DNA from: Vigna angularis
Taxonomy: Eukaryota > Streptophyta > Magnoliopsida > Fabales > Fabaceae
DNA: 64,000 bases
Direction: 5' to 3'
Assembly: GCF_016808095.1 (NCBI RefSeq)
Contig: NC_068980.1
Coordinates: 2,542,001-2,606,000 of the forward strand
The position numbers and the translations under genes were made by a program. Positions 62,020 to 64,000 of this stretch are shown piece by piece. The notes below the pieces were generated by a model, which was not told the origin of the DNA, ran no database searches, and saw only the letters and a program-made list of their open reading frames with translations. The first letter of the stretch is position 1. Each line of letters opens with the position of its first letter.

Positions 62020-64000
62020 TCATTGAGGGGAGTCATTTCCCCAAACATTGTCCCATGAACCACTTGGAGCAGCCTTTGGTGCCTCAATGTAATTTACATC
62101 TCCAGAAGAATTATATGGTCCAGGCAGCAGCTGTCCATTTGGACCTGGCGGGTGAACCTTCTTTGACTTACTTCTAATCCCAAGCAAGCGAAACACAAAT
62201 CTAGCTAGCTCTCCATACAATAAACCAGAGCGATCAAACAGCTGCATTAAGAAATCATCTTAAATTAAACTATGCTCACAACACAAGAAAATGGAAGTGT
62301 TATATAATATAGATTGTGTTCCCAGATTTAGCATTGTGATGCAGAGAAATGAGTTCAACAAATGCAAAGAAAATGTTACATTATGTAGGTAGAGAGCACT
62401 TCCCGAGGAAGTAACACGCCGTTAATAGGAATGTGTTCCCAGATTTAGCATTGTGATGCAGAGAAATGAGTTCAACAAATGCAAAGAAAATGTTACATTA
62501 TATAGGTAGAGCACTTCCCGAGGAAGTAACACGCCGTTAATAGGTGTGCTTGGACAAGATTAGTTAGTTACTTCTAAAAAATGAGTCTTTAGAAAAGCTG
62601 GTAGGGACTTCAAATTAGTTTTGCCGGAATAGGTTATTATTCATCATGCAAGACCAAATACACTTAAAATTTTGTATGAAAGAGAATGCATCATTTGTAT
62701 ACCCTTTCTTGTAATTTGATAGCAATATATCTCTTTGTTAATATCCAAAGGAAAACAATTACACCAACCACTTTATGAGACAACTTTATGTAAAAAAAAA
62801 AACAAATCAAACGTTGTATAGGAGATCCTTCCCAAAGATAAAATTTCAAAGCAATTAAAAACATATCTGACCTTCCTTTTTCACTGCAATATCATTCTTC
62901 AAAAGTCCCAACAACCATAGAAGCTGGGCATACAATTAGCAAATTGACAAACCTACGTAAAATGGAAAGAGAATGACGAATAAACAAACCTGGAGAAGTG
63001 CAGTCATGAACAGATGGAAAGCCTGTGTGTTTTGGTCAATGAGTATTGATATTCGACCAAAAAAATTAACCACACCTTGCATCTGTCGATAGAGGAAATG
63101 AATTCAACAAATGCCAAAAAGAAGTTTTAAATAACACAACAAATTCATATCCATATTAATATATGTACCTAAATATAATATTCCTATGCGTTAAATATGA
63201 AGTTGCTAGTGGTAAAGAATTAAATATGACTTAACAAACAATCTAATCTAGCAAACCAAATAGGGAGAAACAATGACCATTCTTCATTTTCATCAATCAC
63301 CTCTATGGAAGAAAAACTAAACTACCACTCACCACACGTAGGACAGAAATCCAAAATCCAGGTGGGGATGGAGGGCCACCAAAGGGATTGTTGGGGTCTT
63401 GATCTCCATAAGGCCCACCACCCATGCCATAACCACCCATTGGACCTCCAAAGCCACTGTTATACATTCCCCCTCCATACATCCCGGACGACCCATACAT
63501 GCCACCACCATATCCTCCCCTGTACGTACTGTTACCGTAAAGTCCCCCACCATAAGAAGATCCATACATTCCTCCTCCTATTCCACCATAAGAAGACCCA
63601 TACATTCCAGATCCATATCCAGAATTATAATTCATGGTAGAACCATATCCTACATATTACAATAACAAAAATAACAAGGTTCGTTAAAATACGCAAACAG
63701 AGAGAAAAGTTTACATAAAGACACATTTTTCAACAAGGAAGAAGAAATCACCTCCATATGCGTTATTTCCGTAATTCTGCTCCCACGGCCTTGTGGGCAC
63801 GGGCCTCCCGAGAGAATTCCTGTTAACAGCTGCAGTCCTATCAGAAGCAGAAACAATTTCCCCAGGTTTCGCGGTCCCTGAAGCCTCAACTACATCACTC
63901 GTGTTGCCAGCTGACGGGGGTTTAAAAGGCGCCGGGCCAGAAGAGGAACCTGCTTGTTCCCAGGGTTTTGGTGGAGGATTATTTGCTGCCACAAAATTTA
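62020..64000 (-). CDS. PEX13: PEX13 peroxisomal import protein, partial (5' end beyond the window)
   Basis: Peroxisomal membrane docking protein for matrix-protein import with PEX14 and PEX5/PEX7. Exons on the minus strand: a first visible exon from beyond 64000 to 63752, then 63649-63333, 63082-62990, 62241-62020. The N-terminal part has PPPKPWEQAG and PVPTRPWEQNYGN. The middle is a tyrosine/glycine-rich repeat region (MYGSSYGG, GGMYNSGFGGPMGGYGMGGG) of the kind shown in other species to form a YG mesh in the import pore. The conserved membrane region follows: PPGFWISVLRV, VVNFFGRISILIDQNTQAFH and LYGELARFVFRLLGI. No SH3 domain is visible, as in other plant PEX13. The C-terminus ends SWDNVWGNDSPQ. 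No ATG precedes the first visible codons inside the window, so at least the first few residues lie outside. Confidence 0.93.
62315..62542. repeat. 117-bp tandem duplication in the PEX13 3' intron
   Basis: The block starting TGTGTTCCCAGATTTAGCAT at 62315 is repeated from 62432, nearly base for base through CCCGAGGAAGTAACACGCCG and TTAATAGG. The few differences are a G/A change and a short GA deletion. It lies inside the intron between the last two PEX13 exons. Confidence 0.95.

Noticed and set aside
62315..62542. Tandem duplication as a CRISPR-like array
   Set aside because: Only two long direct units with no spacers, inside a plant intron.
63305..63665. Plus-strand His/Thr/Ser-rich frames opposite PEX13
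   Set aside because: They are the antisense of the repetitive Tyr/Gly codons and have no start context or family resemblance.

Overview
This window is plant nuclear DNA. Almost every gene is split by GT-AG introns, long AT-rich spacers separate the genes, and all recognisable proteins are plant types. The lipoxygenase closely resembles soybean vegetative lipoxygenases as I remember them, and the PEX13 is soybean-like. A papilionoid legume, perhaps Phaseoleae (Vigna, Phaseolus or a relative), is therefore my inference. Exon structures were built by hand from splice signals and reading frame. Each multi-exon gene marked as reconstructed closes in frame at the length expected for its family.

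Layout. 0.6-2.6 kb (+): a frameshifted PPR pseudogene followed by a further PPR fragment. 3.0-6.7 kb (-): an intact 9-exon lipoxygenase. 6.8-11.9 kb: an AT-rich spacer with nested tandem repeats. 11.9-12.45 kb (-): an intronless TIM23 homologue with a telo-box. 14.2-16.9 kb (-): a USP-domain receptor-like cytoplasmic kinase. 19.4-20.7 kb (+): a DUF4408/DUF761 protein. 22.7-24.2 kb (-): chloroplast threonine synthase. 26.0-29.8 kb (-): an Alfin-like PHD protein. 31.2-33.3 kb (-): an NF-YA transcription factor with a miR169 site. 36.7-44.3 kb (-): an ataxin-2-like (CID3/CID4-type) protein. 46.6-49.7 kb (-): a mosaic of a broken TBC fragment, an intact PPR gene, and a copy of the ataxin-2-like gene's first exon. 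51.2-52.1 kb (+): a class IV chitinase. 52.4-52.9 kb (-): a small unknown protein. 53.2-54.1 kb (+): a short THA8-like PPR protein. 54.75-60.05 kb (-): a TBC-domain RabGAP. 62.0-64.0 kb (-): PEX13, whose 5' end lies outside the window.

The genes are ordinary housekeeping and defence genes that happen to be neighbours. I see no operon-like pathway or gene cluster. The unusual part is the duplication history. A PPR gene exists twice in inverted orientation about 45 kb apart, one copy broken and one intact. The intact copy sits between a partial copy of the RabGAP gene 8 kb away and a copy of the promoter-proximal, non-coding first exon of the ataxin-2-like gene 5 kb away. The splice donor of that copied exon is preserved. 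This looks like capture of a promoter and leader exon by a PPR gene, and it is the most testable observation here. I found no CRISPR array, rRNA, tRNA or prokaryote-like system.
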